Under the pieces are notes generated by a model that ran no database searches, was not told the origin of the DNA, and saw nothing but the letters and a program-made list of their open reading frames with translations. Positions 8,429 through 18,962 of a DNA stretch of 64,000 bases are shown here, piece after piece. This DNA comes from Ethanoligenens harbinense YUAN-3 (GTDB taxonomy: Bacteria; Bacillota; Clostridia; Oscillospirales; Ethanoligenentaceae). Position numbers and translations under genes: made by a program. Within the stretch, counting starts at the first letter, position 1; each line of letters begins with the position of its first letter. The DNA is taken from NCBI RefSeq assembly GCF_000178115.2, contig NC_014828.1:2431501-2495500 (forward strand), written 5' to 3'.

Positions 8429-10663
8429 TCAGAAATGGAGCTGCTCGCCCATCGTATCCTCCCGGGCGGGCATCTGCCCCGCGCCCGGCAGGTTCCGCAC
8501 ACGGTAGCGCCCCGGATTTTTGAATGTGCCTTCCTCATAGAGCTGCGCGTCGGTGACTGCCTGGCCTGGCTTGAGCGTCATGGCCGTCACGCCCTGCGTA
8601 GTGTGCGTGGTTTTGACCGGCACCGCGCCGGTGTCCAGCAGCAGCATTTTGCCCGCAGACGATGTGAGCACAACTTCCCGATCTTCCGTCAGGTGAAACA
8701 TCGCCACCAGTGATTCCTTGTCGCTGTAGGCATTTACCAGCTTACGGCGGCGGGTCTTGGTCTTGTAGGACGCCAGTTCCACCTTGGCTGCCTTGCCGTT
8801 TGCATAAATGAACAGCAGCCAGCCGTCATACTGTTTGGCGACGACCATCCGCCGCAGGGCCTCGCCCTCGTCAAACCCCAGCCTGGCGGGCAGATAATCA
8901 CCCAACACGCTGGCTTTTCCGTCCTCAAACTCGGATACGGACGATTTATAGACCTGGCAACGGTCGGTGAAAAAGAGCAGCTCGCAGCCATTGGTGCTTT
9001 CCACCGTTTGCACCAGCGCGTCGCTTTCCTTGAGCTTCTGCTCGCCGGACATACGCAGCGACTGCGGCGTAATCTTCTTAAAATACCCCTCGCGCGTGAG
9101 GAACAGCGTGACCGGATACGCTGGAATTTCCTCCTCGTCCGGGGCCGTTTCCTCCTTCACATCGTAGAGAATGAGGCTGCGCCGCGGCCTGCCGTATTTT
9201 TTGACGATGGCGCGCAGTTCGTCCGCGATCAGTCGGAGCATCCGGGCGTCTTCCCCCAGCGTTGCCTCCAAGTCGGCAATTTCTCTTTCCAGTTGCTCGA
9301 TCTCCTGTGTCTTTTCCAGAATATACGCACGGTTGAAATGCCGCAATTTGATCTCTGCGACGAATTCTGCCTGCACCTCGTCGATGCCAAAGCCGATCAT
9401 CAGGTTGGGCACCACTTCGGATTCCTCGTCGGTTTCCCGCACAATGCGCACGGCCTTGTCAATGTCCAACAGAATCTTTTCGAGGCCGCGCAGCAGGTGC
9501 AGCCGGTCTTTGGCGCGCCCTAGGTCGAAACGCAGGCGGCGGCGCACACAGTCCATGCGAAACGCCGTCCAAGCCCGCAGCAGGCCGCGCACGCCCAGCA
9601 CCTGCGGCCGTCCGCCTACCAGCACATTGAAATTGCAGCCGAACGTATCTTCCAGCGGCGTGAGACGGAACAGGCGGGACATCAGCTTGTCTCCGTCCGC
9701 ACCGCGCTTGAGGTCGATGGTCAGTTTCAAACCGGAAAGGTCGGTTTCGTCGCGGATATCGGCGATCTCGCGCACTTTGCCTGTCTTGACCAGCTCCACG
9801 ATGCGGTCCATGATCGCCTCCACCGTAGTGGTGGGCGGTATCTCGGTGATCTCGATGAAACGCCCGGCTTTGTCCAGTTGGTAGCGAGCACGCACCCGCA
9901 GGCTGCCTCGGCCGGTCTCGTAGACGGAGCGAAGCGTGTCCGCGTCGTAGAGCACCAGCCCGCCGCCCGGAAAATCGGGCGCTTTGAGCAGCGGCAGGAG
10001 GTCGGCCGCCGGGTCTTTCATCAGGCGTATGGTCGTTTCGCAAACCTCGGTCAGATTAAACGGACAGATAGAACTGGCCATGCCCACCGCGATGCCGATG
10101 TTCGAGTTGATGAGAATGGATGGGAAGGCTGCCGGCAACAGCACCGGCTCCTGCATGGTGCTGTCATAGTTATCCACAAAATCGACCGTTTTTTTGTCGA
10201 TGTCACGGAACAGCTCATTGCAGATCGGGTCGAGTTTGACCTCCGTATAACGGGACGCGGCAAACGCCATATCGCGCGAATACGCCTTACCGAAGTTGCC
10301 TTTGGAATCCACATACGCGTGCAGCAGTGCCTCGTTCCCGCGCGAAAGGCGCACCATCGTTTCGTAGATGGCCATATCGCCATGCGGGTTGAGCCGCATG
10401 GTCTGCCCCACCACGTTGGCTGATTTGGTACGCGCCCCGGACAAAAGGCCCATTTTATACATCGTGTATAGTATTTTGCGGTGCGAAGGCTTGAACCCGT
10501 CGATCTCCGGGATGGCGCGGGAGATGATGACGCTCATGGCATAGGGCATATAGTTGGCGGTGAGGGTGTGCGTAATGGGTTCACTGAGCACTTTGCCCGC
10601 GCCTTCGATGCGCACCTTTGTGCTGCCTGCACGTTTCTTGGAATGTTCGTCTTTGGGTGGCAT
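8429..10663 (-). CDS. Type IIA topoisomerase subunit A (ParC/GyrA-like)
   Basis: 744 residues. The N-terminal breakage-reunion domain has the catalytic Tyr139 in AASRYTEVKL and the GFKPSHRKILY motif; the C-terminal ~230 residues form the degenerate beta-pinwheel. No GyrA-box (QRRGGKG) is visible, which argues for topoisomerase IV-like decatenation rather than supercoiling. The position equal to E. coli GyrA Ser83 is Met (NPHGDMAIYE). It pairs with the subunit B gene directly upstream (gap 170 bases). Clostridia carry such a second pair besides gyrAB, so I give no symbol. Confidence 0.88.
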   Translation of the reverse strand: MPPKDEHSKKRAGSTKVRIEGAGKVLSEPITHTLTANYMPYAMSVIISRAIPEIDGFKPSHRKILYTMYKMGLLSGARTKSANVVGQTMRLNPHGDMAIYETMVRLSRGNEALLHAYVDSKGNFGKAYSRDMAFAASRYTEVKLDPICNELFRDIDKKTVDFVDNYDSTMQEPVLLPAAFPSILINSNIGIAVGMASSICPFNLTEVCETTIRLMKDPAADLLPLLKAPDFPGGGLVLYDADTLRSVYETGRGSLRVRARYQLDKAGRFIEITEIPPTTTVEAIMDRIVELVKTGKVREIADIRDETDLSGLKLTIDLKRGADGDKLMSRLFRLTPLEDTFGCNFNVLVGGRPQVLGVRGLLRAWTAFRMDCVRRRLRFDLGRAKDRLHLLRGLEKILLDIDKAVRIVRETDEESEVVPNLMIGFGIDEVQAEFVAEIKLRHFNRAYILEKTQEIEQLEREIADLEATLGEDARMLRLIADELRAIVKKYGRPRRSLILYDVKEETAPDEEEIPAYPVTLFLTREGYFKKITPQSLRMSGEQKLKESDALVQTVESTNGCELLFFTDRCQVYKSSVSEFEDGKASVLGDYLPARLGFDEGEALRRMVVAKQYDGWLLFIYANGKAAKVELASYKTKTRRRKLVNAYSDKESLVAMFHLTEDREVVLTSSAGKMLLLDTGAVPVKTTHTTQGVTAMTLKPGQAVTDAQLYEEGTFKNPGRYRVRNLPGAGQMPAREDTMGEQLHF

Positions 10664-10833
10664 CCGGCCGCTCCCTCCTTGTGAATTGGTATTTCATGCG
10701 CTGGCATTCAGGACACAGCACCGTTTTGCCGGTGTTTACCTGCACAGGAATGCAAGCACAGCCCGCTTCAGACTATCCGGTCGTTTCTCTCGCCAAACCA
10801 ACCTGAACATGCCCGCGGGCTGTGTCCGCCCGG

Positions 10834-12819
10834 CTAGGAAACGTCCGCGAGGTCAATGTATTCCTCGCCGTGCTCGGCGATATACTGCTTGCGCTCAGCC
10901 AGATTGTTACCAAGCAGCATATCGAAGACCTCCACCGTTTTCTCCACATCGTCCGGCAGCACGCGGATAAGGCGGCGGGTTTCTGGGTTCATGGTGGTTT
11001 CCCACATCATGTCCGGCTCGTTTTCGCCCAGCCCTTTGGACCGCTGCACTGTATATTTCTTTCCTTTGAGCTTGGCCAGGATGGTGGATTTCTCCGGCTC
11101 GGTATAGGCAAAATAGGTCATCGACTTCTCGTTGATCTCATAGAGCGGCGATTCGGCAATGTAGACATATCCCTCGCGGATGAGCGTGGGCACCAGACGG
11201 TAGAGCATGGTGAGGATGAGCGTGCGGATCTGATAGCCGTCCACATCCGCATCGGTGCAGATAACCACCTTGTTCCAACGCAGCTGCTCCAGCGAAAAGC
11301 CATGCATGTCCTTGTTGGCGCGGGTGTTTACCTCCACGCCGCAGCCCAGCACCTTGATGATGTCGGTGATGATGTCGTTTTTGAAGATCTTGGCGTAATC
11401 GGCTTTCAGGCAGTTGAGAATCTTGCCGCGCACCGGGATGATGGCCTGGAACGTCGCGTCTCGCCCCAGCTTGCAGGCGCCGAGCGCCGAGTCGCCCTCC
11501 ACGATGTAGAGTTCCCGTTTGGAGACGTCGCGCGTGCGGCAATCCACGAACTTCTGCACGCGATTGGCGATATCCAGCGAGCCGGAGAGCTTCTTTTTGA
11601 GGTTCAGCCGCGTCTTTTCGGCGTTCTCGCGGCTGCGCTTGTTCACCAGCACCTGCTCGGCGATCTTGTTCGCGTCGTCCGGATTCTCAATGAAATAAAC
11701 TTCCAGACTATGGCGCAGGAAATCCGTCATGGCCTCCTGAATGAACTTGTTGGTGATGGATTTTTTGGTCTGGTTCTCATATGAGGTAATCGTGGAGAAC
11801 GAGGACGATACCAGCAGCAGACAGTCCTCAAGGTCCTGGAAACTGATGCGGCTCTCATTTTTCAGGTATTTGTTGCTCTGCTTGAGCAGCGCGTCGATCT
11901 GAGAGAGAAAAGCCGAACGCACCGCCTTTTCGGGCGCGCCGCCGTGCTCCAGATAGCTGGAATTGTGGTAATATTCGAGACGGTTTGCGCTGTTGTGGAA
12001 GCAGAACGCCACCGCGATCTTCACTTTGTATTCCGGCTTGTCCGCCCGGTCGCGCCCCTGCCGTTCGCAGGAAATGGACTGCACCGGTGTGAGCGCGTCC
12101 TCGCCCGCCAACTCGCGCACATAGTCCTCGATCCCGTTTTCATAATAGAATTCGCAGGTCTCAAAGCCGTCCGGGGTCTCGTCGCGCAAGAGGAACCGCA
12201 AGCCGGGGTTGACCACGGCCTGCCGCTTGAGCATATCCTGATAAAACGCGAGCGGCACGTCGATATCGGTGAATACGTCCAGATCGGGCAGCCAGCGCTG
12301 CACCGTACCGGTGGTTTTGTCCTTACTCTTTTTCTTTTGCAGGCCGCCGACGTTTTCGCCGCGCTCGAAGTGCAGCGTATACTCCATACCGTCGCGCCGG
12401 GAGATCACGTCCATATACCGGGACGCATACTGTGTGGCACAGGCGCCCAGCCCATTCAGACCCAGCGAATACTCATAGCTTTCACCCGCCTGCGTATTGT
12501 ATTTGCCGCCGGCGTACAGCTCGCAATAGACCAGTTCCCAGTTGAAGCGTTTCTCGGCGGGGTTGTAATCCACCGGTACGCCGCGACCGAAATCCTCCAC
12601 CTGCACCGAATGATCGGCAAACCGCGTGACGATGATGCGGTTGCCGTAGCCTTCGCGCGCCTCGTCGATGGAGTTGCTCAATATTTCAAAAATGGAATGC
12701 TCGCAGCCCTCCAGCCCATCCGAGCCGAAAATCACGCCCGGGCGTTTGCGCACACGTTCGGCGCCTTTCAAGGTGGAAATGCTGTCGTTTCCATAAGTTT
12801 GGCTTCGTGCCCTGGCCAT
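10834..12819 (-). CDS. Type IIA topoisomerase subunit B (ParE/GyrB-like)
   Basis: 661 residues from the ATG at 12819, chosen because TGGAGG lies just upstream; the frame stays open to 12891. GHKL ATPase motifs: NSIDEAREG, EDFGRGVPVD and GLNGLGACATQY. TOPRIM motifs: YIVEGDSALGACKLGRD and the metal-binding TDADVDG. The subunit binds ATP and drives strand passage with the A subunit encoded next. The GyrB-specific insert of Gram-negative bacteria is absent. Order B then A in one operon fits a dedicated topoisomerase. Confidence 0.9.
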   Translation of the reverse strand: MARARSQTYGNDSISTLKGAERVRKRPGVIFGSDGLEGCEHSIFEILSNSIDEAREGYGNRIIVTRFADHSVQVEDFGRGVPVDYNPAEKRFNWELVYCELYAGGKYNTQAGESYEYSLGLNGLGACATQYASRYMDVISRRDGMEYTLHFERGENVGGLQKKKSKDKTTGTVQRWLPDLDVFTDIDVPLAFYQDMLKRQAVVNPGLRFLLRDETPDGFETCEFYYENGIEDYVRELAGEDALTPVQSISCERQGRDRADKPEYKVKIAVAFCFHNSANRLEYYHNSSYLEHGGAPEKAVRSAFLSQIDALLKQSNKYLKNESRISFQDLEDCLLLVSSSFSTITSYENQTKKSITNKFIQEAMTDFLRHSLEVYFIENPDDANKIAEQVLVNKRSRENAEKTRLNLKKKLSGSLDIANRVQKFVDCRTRDVSKRELYIVEGDSALGACKLGRDATFQAIIPVRGKILNCLKADYAKIFKNDIITDIIKVLGCGVEVNTRANKDMHGFSLEQLRWNKVVICTDADVDGYQIRTLILTMLYRLVPTLIREGYVYIAESPLYEINEKSMTYFAYTEPEKSTILAKLKGKKYTVQRSKGLGENEPDMMWETTMNPETRRLIRVLPDDVEKTVEVFDMLLGNNLAERKQYIAEHGEEYIDLADVS

Positions 12820-12967
12820 GCCATTGCCTCCAGATTCAGAAATGTCCCGCAACAAAGCGTTCCCGTTTCGTGGCGTTTGATGCAGATGCAAGTATTACTG
12901 TACCGTACATTCCGCTGAATTGTCAAGCAATTTTATGCAGCGGAACGTGACCGCACGGCGCCACCCG

Positions 12968-13018
12968 CGAAAACGGGCCGTTTTCCAACAGCCAAATGCC
13001 GCTGGAAAACAGCCCGTT
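12968..13018 (-). terminator. Probable ftsH terminator
   Basis: An inverted repeat of about 17 pairs (12972-12992 with 13001-13018, two small mismatches or bulges) followed on the minus strand by TTTT. It lies between ftsH and the topoisomerase B gene. Confidence 0.65.
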
Positions 13019-13046
13019 GCAGGGTCGTATAAAAAGGGGCGGCCCG

Positions 13047-14915
<1,869 letters not shown>

Positions 14916-15097
14916 TTCAAACTCACTCCCTGATGCCGGGCAAACACGCCCCGCAGGATAGGGGAACTCTGCATGTCACAGGTTCCTTTACGTTGTGCGT
15001 CCTGTAACAATGCGTCCGTCGGCTTGCCGCCGGGCTTGTGGTAGGACCTTTTCTATTATACACGGTAGGGCTGAAAAAAACCAGCTTGCGCGCGCGG

Positions 15098-15637
15098 TTA
15101 TGCACCATATATTTCCGGACGCAGCAGGCCGACAAACGGCAGGTTGCGGTATTTCTCCGCATAATCCATGCCATAGCCGACCACAAAGCCGTCCGGCACG
15201 GTAAAACCGATGTATTTCGGCTCCACAGGCACCGCCCGCCCGGACGGCTTGTCGAACAGCGTGCAGATTTCCACGCTGGCCGCATGCTGGGCGCGCAGCT
15301 CGTCCTGCAGGAAGGCCAATGTGTGCCCGCTGTCCACGATATCTTCCACGATCAACACGTCGAACCCCTCCGGCGGCTGGTCGAGATCCTTGCGCACCTC
15401 AATGGCGCCATTGCTCGATACGCCGTCCCCGTAACTGGAAACCGACACAAAATCCACCGCAAGCGGCAGATCGACCGCGCGCGCAAGGTCCGCAACGAAC
15501 AGGAACGCACCCTTCAGCGTGCCGACAAGCAGCAGATTCCTGTTCGCGTAATCCGCCCGGATCCGCGCGCCGAGCTCCGCCACCCGTGCGGCGATCTGCT
15601 CCTCTGTGAACAAAACCTGTTCAATATCCTCCGTCAC
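15098..15637 (-). CDS. hpt: Hypoxanthine phosphoribosyltransferase
   Basis: 179 residues from GTG at 15637, which has AAGGGG six bases upstream; a longer open frame reaches 15808 but overlaps tilS fully. The PRPP-binding motif VLIVEDIVDSGHTL and the GTLKGAFLFVADLAR segment are diagnostic. It salvages hypoxanthine and guanine to IMP and GMP with PRPP. The 5' end overlaps the tilS 3' end by 17 bases, showing translational coupling. Confidence 0.94.
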   Translation of the reverse strand: MTEDIEQVLFTEEQIAARVAELGARIRADYANRNLLLVGTLKGAFLFVADLARAVDLPLAVDFVSVSSYGDGVSSNGAIEVRKDLDQPPEGFDVLIVEDIVDSGHTLAFLQDELRAQHAASVEICTLFDKPSGRAVPVEPKYIGFTVPDGFVVGYGMDYAEKYRNLPFVGLLRPEIYGA

Positions 15638-16976
15638 CGGTTGCCCCTTTCCGCGTGTCCGCATCATATGCGAGAAACAGGACCCGGCGGGTGCCGGTAT
15701 CCGGCGCGCAGCGCGCGTCCGGCCCGAAGCCGCCCACCCAGATGATCCCGGTTTCATCCGCCGCCACCGGCACATACGGCCGCAAAGACGGCGGAACCGC
15801 TTGCTCATTGAACAGTTTTTTTAAAGACTTTCCTACGCCGCGCCCAGCCGGATGATAGAAATCCCCCGCCCGCCGGGTACGGATGACCGCTTTACCGATT
15901 ATTTTATCACAATCCAGAACGCTTTTGAAATAGCGTGCACAAAAACTTTCAAATTTTTTTACATTTGCATGCTCGACCGGCGTGACTTTCAGGCGAACCG
16001 GGCCGTTTTCCAGTACGCCGGGCGCAAGCGGCCGGCAAAACGGCGCGGGCGGTTCCTCTTTTCCTGGGGAAAACGAAAGCACTCCGCGCACGATCTCGGC
16101 AAACCAGCCGCCCCGCAGCTGCGTGCGCCCCGCGCCCGTGCGCAGCAACTGTTCCATGGCTCGCACATGCACGGCTTCGGGCCGCAGGCCGGTCGTCTGC
16201 GCGGCTGCGGCCGCCAGCGCCCGCGCGCACAACGGCGACGCGCGCAGCACCTCCGCCGCAAAACCGCCCGGCACCGCCGCAGCACGCAGAAGGGACGCGG
16301 TGAGGTCTTCCAGCACCGCCTCATCCCGCGCGAACAGGCGCATGTCGCGGGCCAAGGTACGCTCCAGCGCGGGATTGAGCGCGCGCAGAGCGGGCACCAC
16401 GTCCAGCCGGATACGGTTGCGCCCATAGGCACGGGAAAAATTGGTGCTGTCTGTCACATAATTGAGACCGTGCGCTGCGCAGTAAACCTCCACCTCCGCG
16501 CGCGTGGTCTCGATGAGTGGCCGCACGATGTTCCCGCGCACCGGCGGGATGCCGCGCAGACCCGCCAGACCGGTGCCCCGCGCAAGGTTGAGCAGCATGG
16601 TTTCCACGCTGTCGCTCAAAGTATGGGCAGTGGCGATCTTCGCGCCGAGCGCTTCCGCCTGCTCCGCAAAAAAAGCGTAGCGCAACCTGCGCCCGCAAAG
16701 TTCCTCCGATTCGCCGGTGCGGGCGGCCTCGGCGCGCACGTCGGTGCGGCGCACAAAGCAGGGCACGCCCCATTCCACACAGCGCGCACGGACAAACGCT
16801 TCGTCCCGATCCGCTTCTTCTCCGCGCAGCCCGTGGTTGAGGTGGGCGGCAAACACGCGCAGCCCCCATTCCTCACGCAGCGCGCAGAGCAGGTGCAGCA
16901 GCGCCGTGGAATCGGCGCCGCCCGAAAATGCCGCCAGCACAGCGTCGCCCGGTGCGAGCAGATGGTATGTTTTCAT
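15621..16976 (-). CDS. tilS: tRNA(Ile)-lysidine synthase
   Basis: 451 residues. The N-terminal PP-loop ATP pyrophosphatase motif is AAFSGGADSTALLHLL (SGGxDS). The protein also has TAHTLSDSVETMLLNLARGTG and the C-terminal TilS domain RRAGDFYHPAGRGVGKSLKK. It adds lysine to C34 of tRNA-Ile2 so that it reads AUA. I chose ATG at 16976, four bases after the dnaB stop; an upstream open stretch to 17171 lies inside dnaB. Confidence 0.93.
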   Translation of the reverse strand: MKTYHLLAPGDAVLAAFSGGADSTALLHLLCALREEWGLRVFAAHLNHGLRGEEADRDEAFVRARCVEWGVPCFVRRTDVRAEAARTGESEELCGRRLRYAFFAEQAEALGAKIATAHTLSDSVETMLLNLARGTGLAGLRGIPPVRGNIVRPLIETTRAEVEVYCAAHGLNYVTDSTNFSRAYGRNRIRLDVVPALRALNPALERTLARDMRLFARDEAVLEDLTASLLRAAAVPGGFAAEVLRASPLCARALAAAAAQTTGLRPEAVHVRAMEQLLRTGAGRTQLRGGWFAEIVRGVLSFSPGKEEPPAPFCRPLAPGVLENGPVRLKVTPVEHANVKKFESFCARYFKSVLDCDKIIGKAVIRTRRAGDFYHPAGRGVGKSLKKLFNEQAVPPSLRPYVPVAADETGIIWVGGFGPDARCAPDTGTRRVLFLAYDADTRKGATGDGGY

Positions 16977-16980
16977 GGTA

Positions 16981-18330
16981 TCACGCGCCTGCATGGACCC
17001 GCTCCATCGCTGTGAACTCGGTGTGCATGCCGTCCCAGTGCAAGGGGATATCCCCCACCGCGCCGTGACGGTTTTTGCCCACAATGCAGGTCGCCTGGTT
17101 GTGGTTTTCCTCGTTCTGTTCGTAATAATCCTCACGGTAGAGGAACATAACGATATCCGCGTCCTGCTCAATGGAGCCGGACTCTCGCAGGTCGGAGAGC
17201 TGCGGGCGGTGCCCGGTGCGCGACTCGGTGCCGCGCGAGAGCTGCGAAAGCGTGAGCACCGGCACGTCGAGATCGCGCGCCATAATCTTCAGGCTCCGGG
17301 TGATCTCGGAAACCTCCTGCACGCGGTTCTCGATGCGCCGCCCGGAGGACATCAGCTGAAGGTAGTCGATGACCACGAGGTCGAGCTCGTGCAGGCGGCG
17401 GCAGCGCGCCTTGATCTCCGGCACCGTGATACCGGAGGTATCGTCGAAATAAAGCGGACATTTGGAGAGCGTGTCCGCCCCCTCGGCCAGGCGCACCCAT
17501 TCGTCCGCCGCCAGTTCACCGGTGCGCAGCTTGGTGTTCTCGATGCGCGCCTGCGCCGAAAGCATACGCGAGACATTCTGCTCCGCCGACATTTCCAACG
17601 AGAAAAACGCCACCTTGCCGCCCGCGCGCGCCACATTCTGCGCGATGTTGAGCGCAAACGCCGATTTGCCCATGGCCGGGCGGGCGGCAAGCAGGATGAG
17701 GTCGGACGGGTTGAGGCCGCCGATATAGCGGTCAAGCTCCGAAAAACCGGTGGACATGCCGAGAAAATCCTTTTTGTCCGACCCGCTGATCTTTTTCAGG
17801 CGGTCGTAGGTCTCGAGGATAACCTCCTTGACATGATGCAGGCCGGTACCCTGCTTATCCTGCCGGATATCGTAAATGCGCTGCTCGGCCATGTCCACCA
17901 CGGCACGCACGTCATCGGTCTCCTGCACGGCGGCACCGATGATCTCCCGCGACACCTGAATGAGGCTGCGCAGGTAATATTTGTCCTCCACGATGCGGGC
18001 GTATGCCATGGCGTTGGCCGCCGACGGCACCATCTGCATCAGCGAGAGCAGATAGGCCTTACCGCCCGCCTCGTCGTACACGCCCTCGGCCTTGAGTGCG
18101 TCGAGCAGGGTGACGAAGTCGATGGTCTGGCTGGCGGAAAACATCCGCACCATCACGGTATAGACGGCGCGGTGCTGCGCCAGATAAAAATAGGATGCCT
18201 TGAGGACATCCAAAAGCTGCGTCAGAACGCCGGGGTCGAGCAGCACGGCACCCAGCACCGACTGTTCCGCCTCCAAACTGTACGGGAGCGGCACGTTCCC
18301 CAGCAGCTCATTTGTTTCTTCGGCGGCCAT
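16981..18330 (-). CDS. dnaB: Replicative DNA helicase
   Basis: 449 residues, standard length for DnaB (DnaC of Bacillus). The N-terminal domain begins with LPYSLEAEQSVLGAVLLD. The RecA-like domain has Walker A ARPAMGKSAFALN and VVIDYLQLM as Walker B. It unwinds DNA at the fork and loads primase. GGGAGGG precedes the ATG at 18330. It follows rplI by 47 bases, the conserved Firmicutes order gdpP-rplI-dnaB. Confidence 0.97.
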   Translation of the reverse strand: MAAEETNELLGNVPLPYSLEAEQSVLGAVLLDPGVLTQLLDVLKASYFYLAQHRAVYTVMVRMFSASQTIDFVTLLDALKAEGVYDEAGGKAYLLSLMQMVPSAANAMAYARIVEDKYYLRSLIQVSREIIGAAVQETDDVRAVVDMAEQRIYDIRQDKQGTGLHHVKEVILETYDRLKKISGSDKKDFLGMSTGFSELDRYIGGLNPSDLILLAARPAMGKSAFALNIAQNVARAGGKVAFFSLEMSAEQNVSRMLSAQARIENTKLRTGELAADEWVRLAEGADTLSKCPLYFDDTSGITVPEIKARCRRLHELDLVVIDYLQLMSSGRRIENRVQEVSEITRSLKIMARDLDVPVLTLSQLSRGTESRTGHRPQLSDLRESGSIEQDADIVMFLYREDYYEQNEENHNQATCIVGKNRHGAVGDIPLHWDGMHTEFTAMERVHAGA

Positions 18331-18377
18331 GCCGTTTTCCCTCCCGGTTTCGTTTGGTTGTCTCTGCGCGAAAAGAC

Positions 18378-18827
18378 TCAGCCCGGTTCGCCCACCTGGA
18401 CGGACAGCTTCGCGCTGATTCCCGGGTGCAGGCGGATCTCGAACGGATAAGTGCCGTAGGACTTAATCTCGCCTTCGAGAACGATCTTTCGTTTGTCCAC
18501 ACCCACCGAGAACTGTGTCTTGACGGCGGCGGCAATCTCTTTGGCTGTTACCGCGCCGAACAGACGCCCGTTCTCACCGGCTTTGGCCGTCAGGCGCACC
18601 ACCACGCCGTCCAGCTTTTGGGCCGCCGCTTCCGCCTCGGCCTTTTCCACCGCGGCTTTATGCTCTTTGGCGGCTTCGCGGCCCTTGAGGTCGTTAATGG
18701 CCTGTGCGCTGGCCTCGGCGGCCAACCCGCGCGGCAACAGAAAATTGCGGGCGTATCCGTCGGACACGTCCACCATCTGCCCGGCTTTGCCGCTGCCTTT
18801 GACATCCGCTTTCAAAATCACTTTCAC
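18378..18827 (-). CDS. rplI: 50S ribosomal protein L9
   Basis: 149 residues, full length. The N-terminal domain [20 protein letters not shown] contains the L9 signature with [12 protein letters not shown], then a long Ala/Lys/Glu helix (about 40-75) and the C-terminal domain. It binds 23S rRNA near the L1 stalk base. It sits between gdpP and dnaB. Confidence 0.97.
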   Translation of the reverse strand: MKVILKADVKGSGKAGQMVDVSDGYARNFLLPRGLAAEASAQAINDLKGREAAKEHKAAVEKAEAEAAAQKLDGVVVRLTAKAGENGRLFGAVTAKEIAAAVKTQFSVGVDKRKIVLEGEIKSYGTYPFEIRLHPGISAKLSVQVGEPG

Positions 18828-18962
18828 GTGCAGACCCTCCGTTTCGGCGCGGCAGCGCGAAACGCCGCCGCATCGTTCGCCTTCTCGCCGGCAGATGCCG
18901 GTCGGTGGCTATCATTATAACATTCCGCGCGCAGGCGGGCAATCCCACCTGAAATTCCGCTC

